Origin: Paraburkholderia solisilvae
GTDB taxonomy: Bacteria > Pseudomonadota > Gammaproteobacteria > Burkholderiales > Burkholderiaceae
Assembly (NCBI RefSeq): GCF_902859875.1
Contig: NZ_CADIKF010000011.1
Span: forward strand, 1 to 64,000
Length of the DNA: 64,000 nucleotides
Reading direction: 5' to 3'
Position numbers and translations under genes: made by a program. Positions 1 to 9,433 of the stretch are shown here, one piece after another. How positions within the stretch are numbered: position 1 is the stretch's first letter; each line of letters starts with the position of its first letter. Below the pieces are notes generated by a model. It saw nothing but the letters and a program-made list of their open reading frames with translations. It was not told the origin of the DNA and did no database searches.

Positions 1-1
1 G

Positions 2-403
2 TCAAACGTGATGCTGCGGAACAACGATATGGTCCGCGTGTTCGCGCGCGAGGACAGCAAGGTATTCATGATCGGCGAACTCTCGCATCCGACCACGCTG
101 TTCCTGCGCAATGGCGAACTTTCGCTTAACGAAGCACTCGGCGATGCGGGCGGGGTGAACCAGCAGTCGGGCAATTCGCAGGTCTACGTCGTGCGCAACA
201 TCACGGCCGACACGCATCAGGTCTTCCATCTCGATGCATCGAATCCGACCGCGCTCGCGCTCGCGGAGAACTTCGAGCTGAAGGCGAAGGACGTCGTGTT
301 CGTCGACACGGCGTCAGTCGTGCGCTGGAGCCGTGTCATCAACAACGTGCTGCCGAGCGCGGAGGCCGCGTACTTCAGCCGAACCGCGTATGGCGTGCAA
401 TGA
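2..403 (+). CDS. Polysaccharide export outer-membrane protein (Wza-like), C-terminal part
   Basis: The frame is open from the window edge, so only the last ~133 residues are seen and the true start lies upstream. The visible part has a SLBB-like segment: a VMIGEL-type strand, then a stretch resembling the SLNEALGDAGG motif of Wza/GumB-type export proteins (about residues 35-50 of the visible part). These proteins form the outer-membrane exit channel for exopolysaccharide. The stop overlaps the ATG of a phosphatase remnant (ATGA), and a Wzc-like autokinase follows, the usual order export protein, phosphatase, kinase. The family call is reasonably safe; the exact subfamily is not. Confidence 0.85.
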   Translation, partial: SNVMLRNNDMVRVFAREDSKVFMIGELSHPTTLFLRNGELSLNEALGDAGGVNQQSGNSQVYVVRNITADTHQVFHLDASNPTALALAENFELKAKDVVFVDTASVVRWSRVINNVLPSAEAAYFSRTAYGVQ

Positions 404-519
404 ACACGATCCTCGTGCCATGCACCGACCGTCAGTGCCGCAGTCCGATGGTCGTCGCAATCTTCGCGCGCGCTGCCGGCGAGCCCGCATTTCGCCAAGC
501 GTTGCAAGCAACTCATTGA
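400..519 (+). pseudogene. Truncated low-molecular-weight protein tyrosine phosphatase (39 codons)
   Basis: The reading frame starts at an ATG overlapping the previous stop and encodes 39 residues. Near the N-terminus it has ILVPCTDRQCRSPM, which fits the CX5R(S/T) phosphate-binding loop of low-molecular-weight tyrosine phosphatases (C8 to R14). Family members are ~145 residues, so about 100 residues are missing, including the region of the catalytic Asp. It sits where Wzb/BceD-type phosphatases lie, between export protein and autokinase. Most likely it is a deletion relic; a short translated peptide that only couples translation is possible. Confidence 0.7.
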
Positions 520-534
520 AGCAGGAGCCGTACT

Positions 535-2823
535 GTGGATCGACCGTCTAACCCGTCTCACAAGCAGCCCGGTAACGAAGGGCGCAGCCTGAGGGTCGCC
601 AGCATCAATACGGTGCCCACCGTCGAACCGGTGGCCGGCGGCCCCATCGATGCGAGCGCATTCATCGACACGCTCTACGGGAGCCGCTGGCTGATCGCCG
701 GGCTCACGTGCCTGACGACCGCGATCGCGATCTGCTATGCGGTGTTTGCCGCGCCGGTGTACCAGTCGGACATCCTGATCCAGGTCGAGGACAATCCGAA
801 CTCGCCGAACGATGCGCTGTCGAGCGTGTCGCAGCTGTTCGCGATCAAGTCCGAAGCCTCGGACGAGGTCGAAATCCTCGAGTCGCGGCTCGTGCTCACG
901 CCCACGGTCCGCAACCAGGGACTCACGATCAACGTCGAGCCGCAACGCTTTCCGGTGTTCGGCCGCTGGTGGTCGACCATGCAGAAAGGCCTGTCGACGC
1001 CGGGCATCTTCGGGCACGGCGGCTACGTGTGGGCGCAGGAGCATGCGGCGGTCGCGACCTTCGATCCGCCGGCCGCGCTCTACGGCAAGCCGTTCAAACT
1101 CATCGCGGGTCCGAACGGCCAGTACACGATCGAGAACGATCACGCGGGCATCCGCGTGACCGGCCACGTCGGCCAGCCGCTCACGGTGCAGACTGTCGAT
1201 GGTCCGCTGACGGCCGACGTCACGTCTATTTACGCACAGCCCGGCGGCACCTTCATGCTCACACGCGTCTCCGAAGTCACGGCGGTCGAGACGCTGCAAG
1301 GGGCAATGCGCGTCGCGCAGAGCGGCAAGGACTCAGACGTGATCCAGGCGAGCCTGCAGGGCCGCGACCCGGCTCAGACCAGCGCGGTGCTCACGGAGAT
1401 CGGCCACCAGTACATCGCGCAGAACATCGAGCGCAAGTCCGCCGAGGCCGAGAAGTCGCTCGCGTTCCTCAACGAACAGTTGCCGCAGCTCAAGCGCCAG
1501 CTCGAAGATTCGGAGAGCGCGTACAACCAGTTCCGCGCGAACAACCAGACGATCGACCTCACCCAGGAAGGCGCGGCGGTGCTTCAGCAGACGGTCGACG
1601 CGCAGAACAAGCTCGCCGATCTCGAACAGAAGCGCAACGAGCTGACCGCACGCTTCACCGACAACCACCCTGCCGTGATCGCGATTCTCAATCAGGAGGC
1701 CGTGCTCAGACAGCGGCTCGACCAGATCGACACGAAGACGCGCCAGCTGCCGCAGCTCGAACAGACCGAGCTGCGTCTGCAGCGCGACGTGCAGGTCAAC
1801 ACCGATCTCTACACGGGCCTGCTCAACAGCGCCGAGCAGTTGCGGCTCGCGCGCGCGGGCAAGACCGGCAACGCGCGGCTCGTCGATACAGCCGTCGTAT
1901 CGGAGATTCCCGTCAAGCCGAACCGCAAGCTCGTGGTCATACTCGGCGCGGCGGTCGGCCTGTTCGGCGGCTGCCTGATCGCGTGGCTGCGCCGGCAACT
2001 GGCGCAGGCCATCATGCATGCGCGCGATATCGAACGCGATACCGGCCTGCCGGTCTACGCGAGCGTGCCGCACAGCAAGCTGCAGCGCGCCCGCGACACG
2101 CGCATGTGGACGCCGGCGCAGGCCGGCAAGGTTTCGCTGCTCGCGCATACCGACGGCGACAGCCTGCCGATCGAGGCGCTGCGCAGCTTCCGCACGGCGC
2201 TCCAGTTCGTGCTGCTCGAAGCAAGCAACAATATCGTGCTGATGTCCGGGCCGACTCCGGGCGTCGGCAAGTCGTTCACCTCGGCCAATCTCGCCGCCGT
2301 GCTCGCGAACTCGCAGCAGCGCGTGCTGCTGATCGACGCCGATATGCGCGACGGCGACCTGCACCGCCATTTCGGCCAGCGCGAAGGCCCGGGGCTCGCC
2401 GATCTGATCGCGCACGACAAGCCGTTCGAGGAGCTCGTCCATCGCGCGGTGCTGCCGCGCCTCGACGTGCTTGCCCGCGGCGTGCCGCCGAGCAATCCGT
2501 CGGAAATGCTGATGAGCAAGCGCTTCACGCACTTTGTCAGCGAAATCTCGAGACAGTACGACGTCGTGCTGATCGACACGCCGCCGGTGCTCGCGGTCGC
2601 CGACGTCGGTTCGCTCGGCCAGCTCGCGGGCTCAGCGTTCCTCGTGGTGCGCCAGGGTTCGACGACCCTCGCGCAGATCAAGGAATCGGCCAAGCGTCTC
2701 GCGCACGTCGGCGTCACGCTCGACGGGCTCGTGCTCAACGACGTGAAGCCGCGCCCCGGCGACAAGACCTACGGCTACGGCATGTACACCTATCCGGGCG
2801 CACGCGCCCACGCAAAGGCCTGA
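535..2823 (+). CDS. Exopolysaccharide tyrosine autokinase / chain-length regulator (Wzc/BceF-like)
   Basis: A 762-residue inner-membrane protein with the two-part layout of Wzc-type co-polymerases. There is an N-terminal Wzz domain with a membrane segment around residues 40-65, a long periplasmic coiled region (~290-430), a second membrane segment (~460-480) and a cytoplasmic BY-kinase domain. Visible kinase motifs are Walker A GPTPGVGKS (572-580), Walker A' VLLIDADMRDGD and Walker B VVLIDTPP (D681). The C-terminus has a tyrosine cluster YGYGMYTY, the expected autophosphorylation tail. The GTG start is chosen for its AGCAGGAG ribosome site about seven bases upstream. It is expected to control polymer length and export with the Wza-like protein; its usual phosphatase partner is broken next door. 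Confidence 0.93.
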   Translation: MDRPSNPSHKQPGNEGRSLRVASINTVPTVEPVAGGPIDASAFIDTLYGSRWLIAGLTCLTTAIAICYAVFAAPVYQSDILIQVEDNPNSPNDALSSVSQLFAIKSEASDEVEILESRLVLTPTVRNQGLTINVEPQRFPVFGRWWSTMQKGLSTPGIFGHGGYVWAQEHAAVATFDPPAALYGKPFKLIAGPNGQYTIENDHAGIRVTGHVGQPLTVQTVDGPLTADVTSIYAQPGGTFMLTRVSEVTAVETLQGAMRVAQSGKDSDVIQASLQGRDPAQTSAVLTEIGHQYIAQNIERKSAEAEKSLAFLNEQLPQLKRQLEDSESAYNQFRANNQTIDLTQEGAAVLQQTVDAQNKLADLEQKRNELTARFTDNHPAVIAILNQEAVLRQRLDQIDTKTRQLPQLEQTELRLQRDVQVNTDLYTGLLNSAEQLRLARAGKTGNARLVDTAVVSEIPVKPNRKLVVILGAAVGLFGGCLIAWLRRQLAQAIMHARDIERDTGLPVYASVPHSKLQRARDTRMWTPAQAGKVSLLAHTDGDSLPIEALRSFRTALQFVLLEASNNIVLMSGPTPGVGKSFTSANLAAVLANSQQRVLLIDADMRDGDLHRHFGQREGPGLADLIAHDKPFEELVHRAVLPRLDVLARGVPPSNPSEMLMSKRFTHFVSEISRQYDVVLIDTPPVLAVADVGSLGQLAGSAFLVVRQGSTTLAQIKESAKRLAHVGVTLDGLVLNDVKPRPGDKTYGYGMYTYPGARAHAKA

Positions 2824-2826
2824 CCC

Positions 2827-4920
2827 ATGACGCTTCGCACCTCACGCCCCGCGCGCCGGGCGGCCTGCTGGTTCGGGCTCGGCGCGTGTCTGCTGCCGGC
2901 CGTCGCCACCGCGCTGACGCTTCATGTGAGCGCCGCCGCAACCGATACGCCAGCCGATGCGCAGGCGAACGCCGCCAGCGCGCCCACCCAGGCGAGCGGC
3001 GACATCGGGCTGCGCGCAGCGGTTGCCGTGCTCGCCGCGCGCAAGTCGCGCTTCACGGGCGGCAACGTCGATCGTGTCGACATCGTGCTCGGTGCAGGGA
3101 CCTACCGGCTCGCGCAACCGCTGCAGATCCAGCTGGACCCGAGCTGGCACGGCACGCCCGTGACCCTGTCGGGCGCGGGCGCAAGCCGCACCATTCTGTC
3201 GGGCGCGCAGATCGTGCGCGGCTTTCATGCGCCGGGCGCGGACGACACAGCGGCCGCGCGCCTGCCGGCCGCCGCGCGCGGTCATGTACTCGTCGCGAAA
3301 CTCGCGGACAGCGGCATCGACGATGCGGGCACGTTCGAGCGCCAGGGCTTCGGCATCCGCGTGACGCCCGCGCCGCTCGACCTGTACTATCGCGGCGAGC
3401 CGCAGACGCTCGCGCGCTGGCCGAACCAGGGTTTCGCGACGATCGCGTCGCTGCCCGGCGGCGAGAAGGGCACGAGCTTCACGGTCGCGGGCGCGCCGCT
3501 CGATGCGCTCAAGGCCGAACCCGACCTGCGCGCGATGGGATACTGGGCGCGCGACTGGGCCGATACGACGCTGCCCGTCGAATCGGTCGATCCGGCCTCG
3601 GGCACGGTCACGCTCGCCGCGCCGGCTCCCGCGTTCGGCATGAAGACCGGCCAGCGCATGGTGTTCGAGAACGCGCTGTCGCAACTCGACCGGCCCGGCG
3701 AGTGGTATCTCGACCGCGCGACGATGACGGTCTACTTCTGGCCGCCCGCGCCGCTGCGTGACGGCGACGTCGAAGCGTCGGTCAGCAACCAGTTGCTGGT
3801 CGCGACGTCCGCGTCGAACCTGACCATTCACGACCTCGGCTTCGAGAACACGCGCGGCAACGCGATCGAGATCACCGGCGGCCAGAATGTCGAGATCGAT
3901 CACGCGACGGTGCGCAACGCAGGCAGCGTCGCGGTCTGGTCGACCGCGAGCAACAGCCACTACCGCTTCATGAACGTGTCGAACACGGGCACCGGCGGCT
4001 TCGTGATCTACGCGGGCAATCGCCAGACACTCGCGGCCGGCAACGTGACGATCGAAGACAGCGTGATCCACGACTACGCGCTGCGTTCGCACGCGTACCG
4101 GCCCGCGATCGGCATCTCGGGCGTCGGCGACCGGGTCGAGCGCAACCATATCTACAACGGTCCGCACGCGGCGATCATTTTCGGCGGCAACGACCATGTG
4201 ATTGCCGGCAACGAAGTCGACCACGTCGCGAGGGAATCCGACGACACCGGCGCGATCTACACGGGCCGCGACTGGACCGCGCGCGGCACGCTGATCGAAG
4301 GCAACTTCCTGCACGACATCGGCAGCGCCGCGAAGCCGGAAGCGACGATGGGCATCTATCTCGACGACCAGGGCAGCGGCATCACGATCCGGCGCAATGT
4401 GTTCTCGAAGGTGAATCAGGCGATCTTCATCGGCGGCGGGCGCGACAACCTCGTCGAGGACAATCTGTTCGTCAACTGCACGCCCGCGATTCATGTCGAT
4501 TCGCGCGGACTCTCGTGGCAGAAGGGCCTCGCGGACGATCCGAACGGGCAGTTGCGGCATCAGCTCGCGGTCGTCCACTACAACCAGCCGCCCTACTCGA
4601 CGCGCTACCCGGCCCTCGCGATGCTGCTCGACGATGCGCCCGGCGCGCCGAAGGGCAATGTGCTGCGCCGCAATGTGGTGATCGGCGGCAAGGCGACCTC
4701 GATCGATTTGCGCGCAACACCGTATATCGATGTCGGACCGGTGTTCGGCGCGAGCGACGTGACGTTCGTGAAGGCGATGTCCGACGCACAGCGCAGCACG
4801 TTCGCCGATCTGCAGATCGCACCGTCTTCGCCCGCGCTGCACGAGGGCTTCCAGTTGTCGCCGTTCCGCGCGATCGACGCAACGGGTGCCCGCAAACAAT
4901 CGACAGCAGGGAGCGAGTAA
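2827..4920 (+). CDS. Secreted right-handed parallel beta-helix protein
   Basis: A 697-residue protein starting four bases after the autokinase stop, so co-transcribed. The N-terminus has a twin-Arg-rich region and a hydrophobic stretch (about 14-32) typical of an export signal. Residues ~300-560 carry successive beta-helix (PbH1) coils with recurring N-x-V/I-x-N-x-I patterns such as NLTIHDLGFENTRGNAIEI and VEDNLFVNCTPAIHVD. Proteins with this fold in polysaccharide loci are usually lyases, glycosidases or C5 epimerases acting on the polymer in the periplasm. The catalytic class cannot be read from the sequence, so the substrate is unknown. Confidence 0.8.
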   Translation: MTLRTSRPARRAACWFGLGACLLPAVATALTLHVSAAATDTPADAQANAASAPTQASGDIGLRAAVAVLAARKSRFTGGNVDRVDIVLGAGTYRLAQPLQIQLDPSWHGTPVTLSGAGASRTILSGAQIVRGFHAPGADDTAAARLPAAARGHVLVAKLADSGIDDAGTFERQGFGIRVTPAPLDLYYRGEPQTLARWPNQGFATIASLPGGEKGTSFTVAGAPLDALKAEPDLRAMGYWARDWADTTLPVESVDPASGTVTLAAPAPAFGMKTGQRMVFENALSQLDRPGEWYLDRATMTVYFWPPAPLRDGDVEASVSNQLLVATSASNLTIHDLGFENTRGNAIEITGGQNVEIDHATVRNAGSVAVWSTASNSHYRFMNVSNTGTGGFVIYAGNRQTLAAGNVTIEDSVIHDYALRSHAYRPAIGISGVGDRVERNHIYNGPHAAIIFGGNDHVIAGNEVDHVARESDDTGAIYTGRDWTARGTLIEGNFLHDIGSAAKPEATMGIYLDDQGSGITIRRNVFSKVNQAIFIGGGRDNLVEDNLFVNCTPAIHVDSRGLSWQKGLADDPNGQLRHQLAVVHYNQPPYSTRYPALAMLLDDAPGAPKGNVLRRNVVIGGKATSIDLRATPYIDVGPVFGASDVTFVKAMSDAQRSTFADLQIAPSSPALHEGFQLSPFRAIDATGARKQSTAGSE

Positions 4921-5001
4921 CACCCAGGACGCAGCAACGATGCACGACGCGCCTTACCGGCGGGGGATCCGCAGGGGGCTTCACTTGGGACACGCAACAT
5001 C

Positions 5002-6972
5002 ATGCGCTTCAGACAAGACATCAATGCCCTAAGAGGAGTGGCGGTTGCGCTCGTCGCGCTGTTCCACTTCCGCGTGCCGGGCTTCAACGGCGGCTTTATC
5101 GGTGTCGATGTGTTCTTCGTCATCTCCGGCTATCTGATGACGGCGATCATCGTCGGCCGCCTCGACAACGCGCGTTTCAGCCTCTGGGATTTCTACGTCG
5201 CGCGCTTCACGCGGATCGTGCCCGCGCTCGCGGTGCTCGGCGCGGTGCTGATGGTGTTCGGCTGGTTCTATCTGGACCAGCGTGCGTACAAGAACCTCGC
5301 CGAACATGTGGGCGCGGCGCTGACCTTCATCGCGAACGCCGTGTACTGGCGCGAAGCCGGCTATTTCGACGTCTCCTCGCAGACCAAGTGGATGCTGCAT
5401 ACGTGGTCGCTCGCGGTCGAGTGGCAGTTCTACATGGTGTATCCGATCATCCTGATGCTCGCCGCACGCGTGTTCGGCAACAAGCGCGGCGTCTACCAGG
5501 TGCTGCTCGTGCTGATCGGGCTCGTCTCGTTCGCGCTCGCCCCGGTGGTCGCGCGCAACAACCCCGCAGCCGACTTCTTCCTGCTGCCGACGCGCGCCTG
5601 GGAAATGGTGGCCGGCGGTCTCGTGATGCTCAACGCCCAGCGCTTCGCGTTCGGCGCGCGCACCGCCGCGACACTGCAGACCATCGGTCTCGCCGCGATC
5701 GTCTTCGCGGGTCTCCGCTTCACCGACGGCTACGACTGGCCCGGCGTCATGACGCTCGTGCCGGTGCTCGGCGCGGCGCTCGTGATTCTCGCGGCCGCGA
5801 ACGACAGTGTGTTTTCGTCGTTCGTGCCGCTGCAACTGCTCGGCCGCTGGTCGTATTCGATCTATCTGTGGCACTGGCCGCTGACCGTGCTGATCCGCTA
5901 CCTCGACCTGCCGAGCCACGACCCGATGGTGATCACGATCGGACTCGCGCTGTCGGTGCTGCTCGGCTTCGTCTCGTACGAACTCGTCGAACGCCGCGCC
6001 GCGGGCCTGCGCGAACGTTTCGGCCTGCGCGGCCTCGGTACGCTCGCCACGGTGCCGGTCGCGGTGGTGCTCGCCTGCGCGGGCGTCACCCTCGCGAACG
6101 GCGCGGCCCTGCGATTGCCGAATCAGGTCAGGCTGGTCGCCGCCGAGAGCACCGATATCGATCCGCGCCGCACCGAGTGCCTGATGGACAGCGTGCAGCG
6201 CATGCAGGACGGCGCCGGCGAGATCGGCTGCAAATACGGCGAATCGCCGAAGATCGGCGCGATCGTCTGGGGCGACAGTCACGGCAACGCGATCATTCCG
6301 GGTGTCGTCGCGGCGGCGGCGGATGCCCGCGAGAGCGTGATGTTCTACGGCACATCCGGCTGCCCGCCGTTGGTCGGCGCGAGCCTGTTCGGCAAGTACA
6401 CCGAGGAGCCGTGCCGCCTCTTCGCGAAGCGCGTCGCCGGCGACCTCAAGCAGTACGCGCCGAACGTGCCGGTCATCGTCGTCGCGCGGTTCTCGATGTA
6501 TGTCGACGGCAAGAACCTCGGCGCCGACCCGACCATCCTGATCGGCTATGACGGCGAACGGCCGCTGAGCGACCCCGTCCAGCGCCGCCTGCGCTATGCA
6601 AGTTTCCTGACCAACGATCTCTGCGCACTCGCGAAGAGCCGGCCGGTCTATGTGCTGATGCCGATCCCCGAGATGGACGAGAACGTGCCGAACACGCTCG
6701 CCAAGTCGATGATCTTCGGCAAGCACACGGAAGACGTGTCGATCGCCGAAACCGACTACTACAAGCGCAATGCCGTCGCGCGCACGGCGATCGAGGATGC
6801 CGCGGCGAACTGCGGCGTCAGGACGCTCGACCCGCTGCCCTATCTATGCCGCGATGGCCGCTGCTACGGTTCGCAGGCGCTGATTCCGCTTTATGTCGAC
6901 GGCGACCACCTGAGCGCACGCGGCAGCCGGCGGCTGAGCCCGCTGTTCCGCCCACTTTTCGATGCGAGCTGA
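5002..6972 (+). CDS. Acyltransferase 3 (OafA/YrhL type) fused to an SGNH domain
   Basis: A 656-residue membrane protein. The N-terminal half (1-350) is an acyltransferase-3 domain: it starts with the family's RQDINALRGVAVALVALFHF, contains FFVISGYLM and SLAVEWQFY, and has about ten hydrophobic segments. The C-terminal ~250 residues form a periplasmic SGNH domain with IVWGDSHGNAI (Asp-Ser-His block) and a late DGDHLSARG (DxxH block). This architecture O-acetylates polysaccharides: the membrane part exports the acyl group and the SGNH part transfers it. It probably modifies the polymer made by this cluster. It starts 82 bases after the beta-helix gene. Confidence 0.9.
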   Translation: MRFRQDINALRGVAVALVALFHFRVPGFNGGFIGVDVFFVISGYLMTAIIVGRLDNARFSLWDFYVARFTRIVPALAVLGAVLMVFGWFYLDQRAYKNLAEHVGAALTFIANAVYWREAGYFDVSSQTKWMLHTWSLAVEWQFYMVYPIILMLAARVFGNKRGVYQVLLVLIGLVSFALAPVVARNNPAADFFLLPTRAWEMVAGGLVMLNAQRFAFGARTAATLQTIGLAAIVFAGLRFTDGYDWPGVMTLVPVLGAALVILAAANDSVFSSFVPLQLLGRWSYSIYLWHWPLTVLIRYLDLPSHDPMVITIGLALSVLLGFVSYELVERRAAGLRERFGLRGLGTLATVPVAVVLACAGVTLANGAALRLPNQVRLVAAESTDIDPRRTECLMDSVQRMQDGAGEIGCKYGESPKIGAIVWGDSHGNAIIPGVVAAAADARESVMFYGTSGCPPLVGASLFGKYTEEPCRLFAKRVAGDLKQYAPNVPVIVVARFSMYVDGKNLGADPTILIGYDGERPLSDPVQRRLRYASFLTNDLCALAKSRPVYVLMPIPEMDENVPNTLAKSMIFGKHTEDVSIAETDYYKRNAVARTAIEDAAANCGVRTLDPLPYLCRDGRCYGSQALIPLYVDGDHLSARGSRRLSPLFRPLFDAS

Positions 6973-6979
6973 TTCGACC

Positions 6980-8425
6980 ATGTCCACTCCCCAACCCTCG
7001 GTAGGACGCAACGCGCGCTGGCTCGCCACCGCGCAGATCGCGAGGAGCGTGATCCAGCTCATCGGTCTCGCGATCCTCTCGCGTCTGCTGAGCCCGGCCG
7101 ACTTCGGCGTGATGGCGCTTGCAACCATCGTGACCAACTTCGCGGGCCTGCTGCGCGACATGGGCACGGGTCCCGCGCTGATCCGCAGCCGCGACATGTC
7201 GCCGACGCTCGTGAACTCGGTGTTCTGGGTCAACATCGGCGCGGGCACGGCGATCGCGCTCGCGATCGTCGCGTTCTCGGTGCCGCTTGCGCGGCTGTTC
7301 AACTCGGGCTCGCTCAGCCACGTGCTCTGCTGGCTGGCGCTGACCTTCCCGATCATGAGCTTCGGCGCCGCGCACCAGGCGCTGCTCGAACGCGCGTCGC
7401 AGTTCCGCACGGTCGCACGCTCCGACGTGCTCTCGTACACGAGCGGCATGGTCGCGGCGATCGTCTCCGCGTATTTCGGTCTCGGGCTCACGAGCCTCGT
7501 CGTGCAGGCGCTCGTGCAGTCGAGCATGTCGTCGCTGCAGATGTACCTCGCGTCGCCGTGGCGCCCGACGCTGCGCTGGGACCTCAAGGAAGTCCGCGAG
7601 ATCTTCGGCTTCTCGTCGAACCTCACGCTGTCGAACTTCGTGATCTACCTGAACCGCAACACCGACTCGATGATCGTCGGCAAGGTGCTCGGCGCGGTCG
7701 CGCTCGGCCCCTACTCGCTCGCGTTCAAGATCATGCTCTACCCGCTGCAGAGCGTCGCATACGTCGCCGCCAAGGCGCTTTATCCAGTGCTCAGCGCGAA
7801 TCAGACCGATCCCGACAAGCAGCGCGCGAGCTATCTGCAAAGCGTGTCGTTCGTCGCGCTGATCACCGCACCGCTGATGGGCGGCCTCGTCGCGCTGCGC
7901 GAGCCGTTCATCGCGGTCGCGCTCGGCGCCAAATGGGCGAGCGTCGCGCCGCTGCTCGTCTGGCTCGCGCCGGTCGGCTTCGTGCAGTCGGTATTGAGCA
8001 CCGCGCCCGCGGTGTTCATGGTCAAGGGCCGCACCGACTGGCTGCTGATGCTCAATTTCTGCGTCGCGATGCTGCATATCGCGTGCTGGCTGATCGGTGC
8101 GCACTTCGGGGGGCTGCAGGGCATCGCCGCGGGTTATCTGGTCGCCTCGCTCGCGAGTACGCCGATCCACCTCGGCGTGACCGCGCGGTTGCTCGACATG
8201 CCGTTCAGCGCGCTCTTTCGCGCGTTGCGCTGGCAGGTCGTGCTCGGCGTCGGTGTCTGCCTCTTTGCGACGGTCGCAAGCCGCGCGATCGGTCCGCTCG
8301 ACTGGCCGGCCCTCGCGCGTTTGATTGTCGCGGGTCTCGTCGGGGTCGCCTACGGCCTCTGGCACATCAGCCGTTTCAATCCCGACCAGATGCTCGTGCT
8401 GCGCCGCGTGCTGCGCTTCGCCTGA
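6980..8425 (+). CDS. Lipid-linked oligosaccharide flippase (Wzx, MOP superfamily)
   Basis: An integral membrane protein of ~481 residues with about 12-14 hydrophobic segments. The N-terminal block LSRLLSPADFGVMALATIV is typical of WzxC-type flippases. It would move the undecaprenyl-linked repeat unit across the inner membrane for Wzy polymerisation. The ATG at 6980 is preferred because it lies eight bases past the previous stop; an in-frame ATG at 6962 would overlap the acyltransferase end and adds six residues. Neither has a strong ribosome site, so the start is uncertain while the family is clear. Confidence 0.9.
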   Translation: MSTPQPSVGRNARWLATAQIARSVIQLIGLAILSRLLSPADFGVMALATIVTNFAGLLRDMGTGPALIRSRDMSPTLVNSVFWVNIGAGTAIALAIVAFSVPLARLFNSGSLSHVLCWLALTFPIMSFGAAHQALLERASQFRTVARSDVLSYTSGMVAAIVSAYFGLGLTSLVVQALVQSSMSSLQMYLASPWRPTLRWDLKEVREIFGFSSNLTLSNFVIYLNRNTDSMIVGKVLGAVALGPYSLAFKIMLYPLQSVAYVAAKALYPVLSANQTDPDKQRASYLQSVSFVALITAPLMGGLVALREPFIAVALGAKWASVAPLLVWLAPVGFVQSVLSTAPAVFMVKGRTDWLLMLNFCVAMLHIACWLIGAHFGGLQGIAAGYLVASLASTPIHLGVTARLLDMPFSALFRALRWQVVLGVGVCLFATVASRAIGPLDWPALARLIVAGLVGVAYGLWHISRFNPDQMLVLRRVLRFA

Positions 8426-8442
8426 ACCATGAGGACTTATCG

Positions 8443-9399
8443 ATGAACTCACCCCTGGTAACCGCGGTCATCCCGACCTACCGCCGCGCCAAGATGGTCC
8501 GCCGCGCGGTCGAAACCGTGCTCGCGCAAGACTACCCGGCACTCGAGGTAATCGTGGTCGACGACAACACCGATCCGGCCGAGCAGCAGGCGGTGCGCGA
8601 CGCGCTCGCCGGCCTCGGCGAAAACGTGCTCGTGATTCCCAATGCACGCAGCAAAGGCGCATGCGGCGCGCGCAACACCGGCATCCTGCGCGCGCGCGGC
8701 GAATGCATCGCGTTCCTCGACGACGACGACCTGTGGATGCCCGGCAAGATCCGCGAGCAGGTCGCACTGCTCGAACGCACGCCCTACGTCGCCGCGCTGT
8801 GCCACTACATCGACGTCGACGTCGAGTTCAATCACGCGCGGCGCTGCCGCCCGAGCGCGCCGGTGCTCACGCGCACGCAGGCGCTCGGCGGCGAGTGCCC
8901 GACCTCGACGAGCCTCGTGCTGGTCAGGAAGGCCGTGCTCGTCGACGCGGGCCTGTTCGACGAAACGCTGCCGAGCTTCCAGGATTTCGACATGTGGCTG
9001 CGCTGCCTGTCGTTCGGCGATTTCGGCTATGTCGACGACGCGCTCGTGACCTTCATCCAGCACGCGGGCGACCGCACCAGCGTGAACCTGCAGCGGCGCA
9101 TGGCCGGCCTCGCCGCGATCGAAAAGAAGTGGGGCGCCGAGATGAACGCGCATACCGACTTCGCGGCATTCCGGCGGCGCATCCAGGTCGACGCGCTGGT
9201 CGCGAACGGCAAGGCGCGGCTCGGTACGAGCTATTTCGCCGCGGTCGACTATTTCACGCGCGCGCTGATCGCCGACCGCGGTTCGCGGCGCACCGCGTTC
9301 TGGCTCGCGATCGGCCTGCTCGGCGCGCGCGGCGGCAAGGCGCTGTACGGCCGGCTGCTCAGCATGCGGCACGTCGAGACCGTCGAGGTCACCGCATGA
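8443..9399 (+). CDS. Glycosyltransferase family 2
   Basis: 318 residues. It opens with VTAVIPTYRRAKMVRRAVE, the nucleotide-sugar-binding strand of GT-A (family 2) enzymes, then VIVVDDNTDP and FLDDDDLWMPGK, the DXD metal/nucleotide motif near residues 90-95. A C-terminal ED-like acidic segment (LPSFQDFDMWLRC) fits the catalytic base region. It is cytoplasmic or membrane-attached and adds one sugar of the repeat unit; donor and acceptor cannot be told. The ATG at 8443 is picked for the GAGGA site eight bases upstream, 17 bases after the flippase stop. Confidence 0.93.
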   Translation: MNSPLVTAVIPTYRRAKMVRRAVETVLAQDYPALEVIVVDDNTDPAEQQAVRDALAGLGENVLVIPNARSKGACGARNTGILRARGECIAFLDDDDLWMPGKIREQVALLERTPYVAALCHYIDVDVEFNHARRCRPSAPVLTRTQALGGECPTSTSLVLVRKAVLVDAGLFDETLPSFQDFDMWLRCLSFGDFGYVDDALVTFIQHAGDRTSVNLQRRMAGLAAIEKKWGAEMNAHTDFAAFRRRIQVDALVANGKARLGTSYFAAVDYFTRALIADRGSRRTAFWLAIGLLGARGGKALYGRLLSMRHVETVEVTA

Positions 9400-9433
9400 A
9401 CGCGGCCATGCGTTGCTCAACGGGAGGCTCGCG

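Noticed and set aside
708..3761. 1017-codon Arg/Ala-rich plus-strand frame
   Set aside because: Shadow of the autokinase and beta-helix genes in another frame; no domain.
2842..4923. 693-codon minus-strand frame opposite the beta-helix gene
   Set aside because: Arg-rich antisense shadow typical of high-GC coding DNA.
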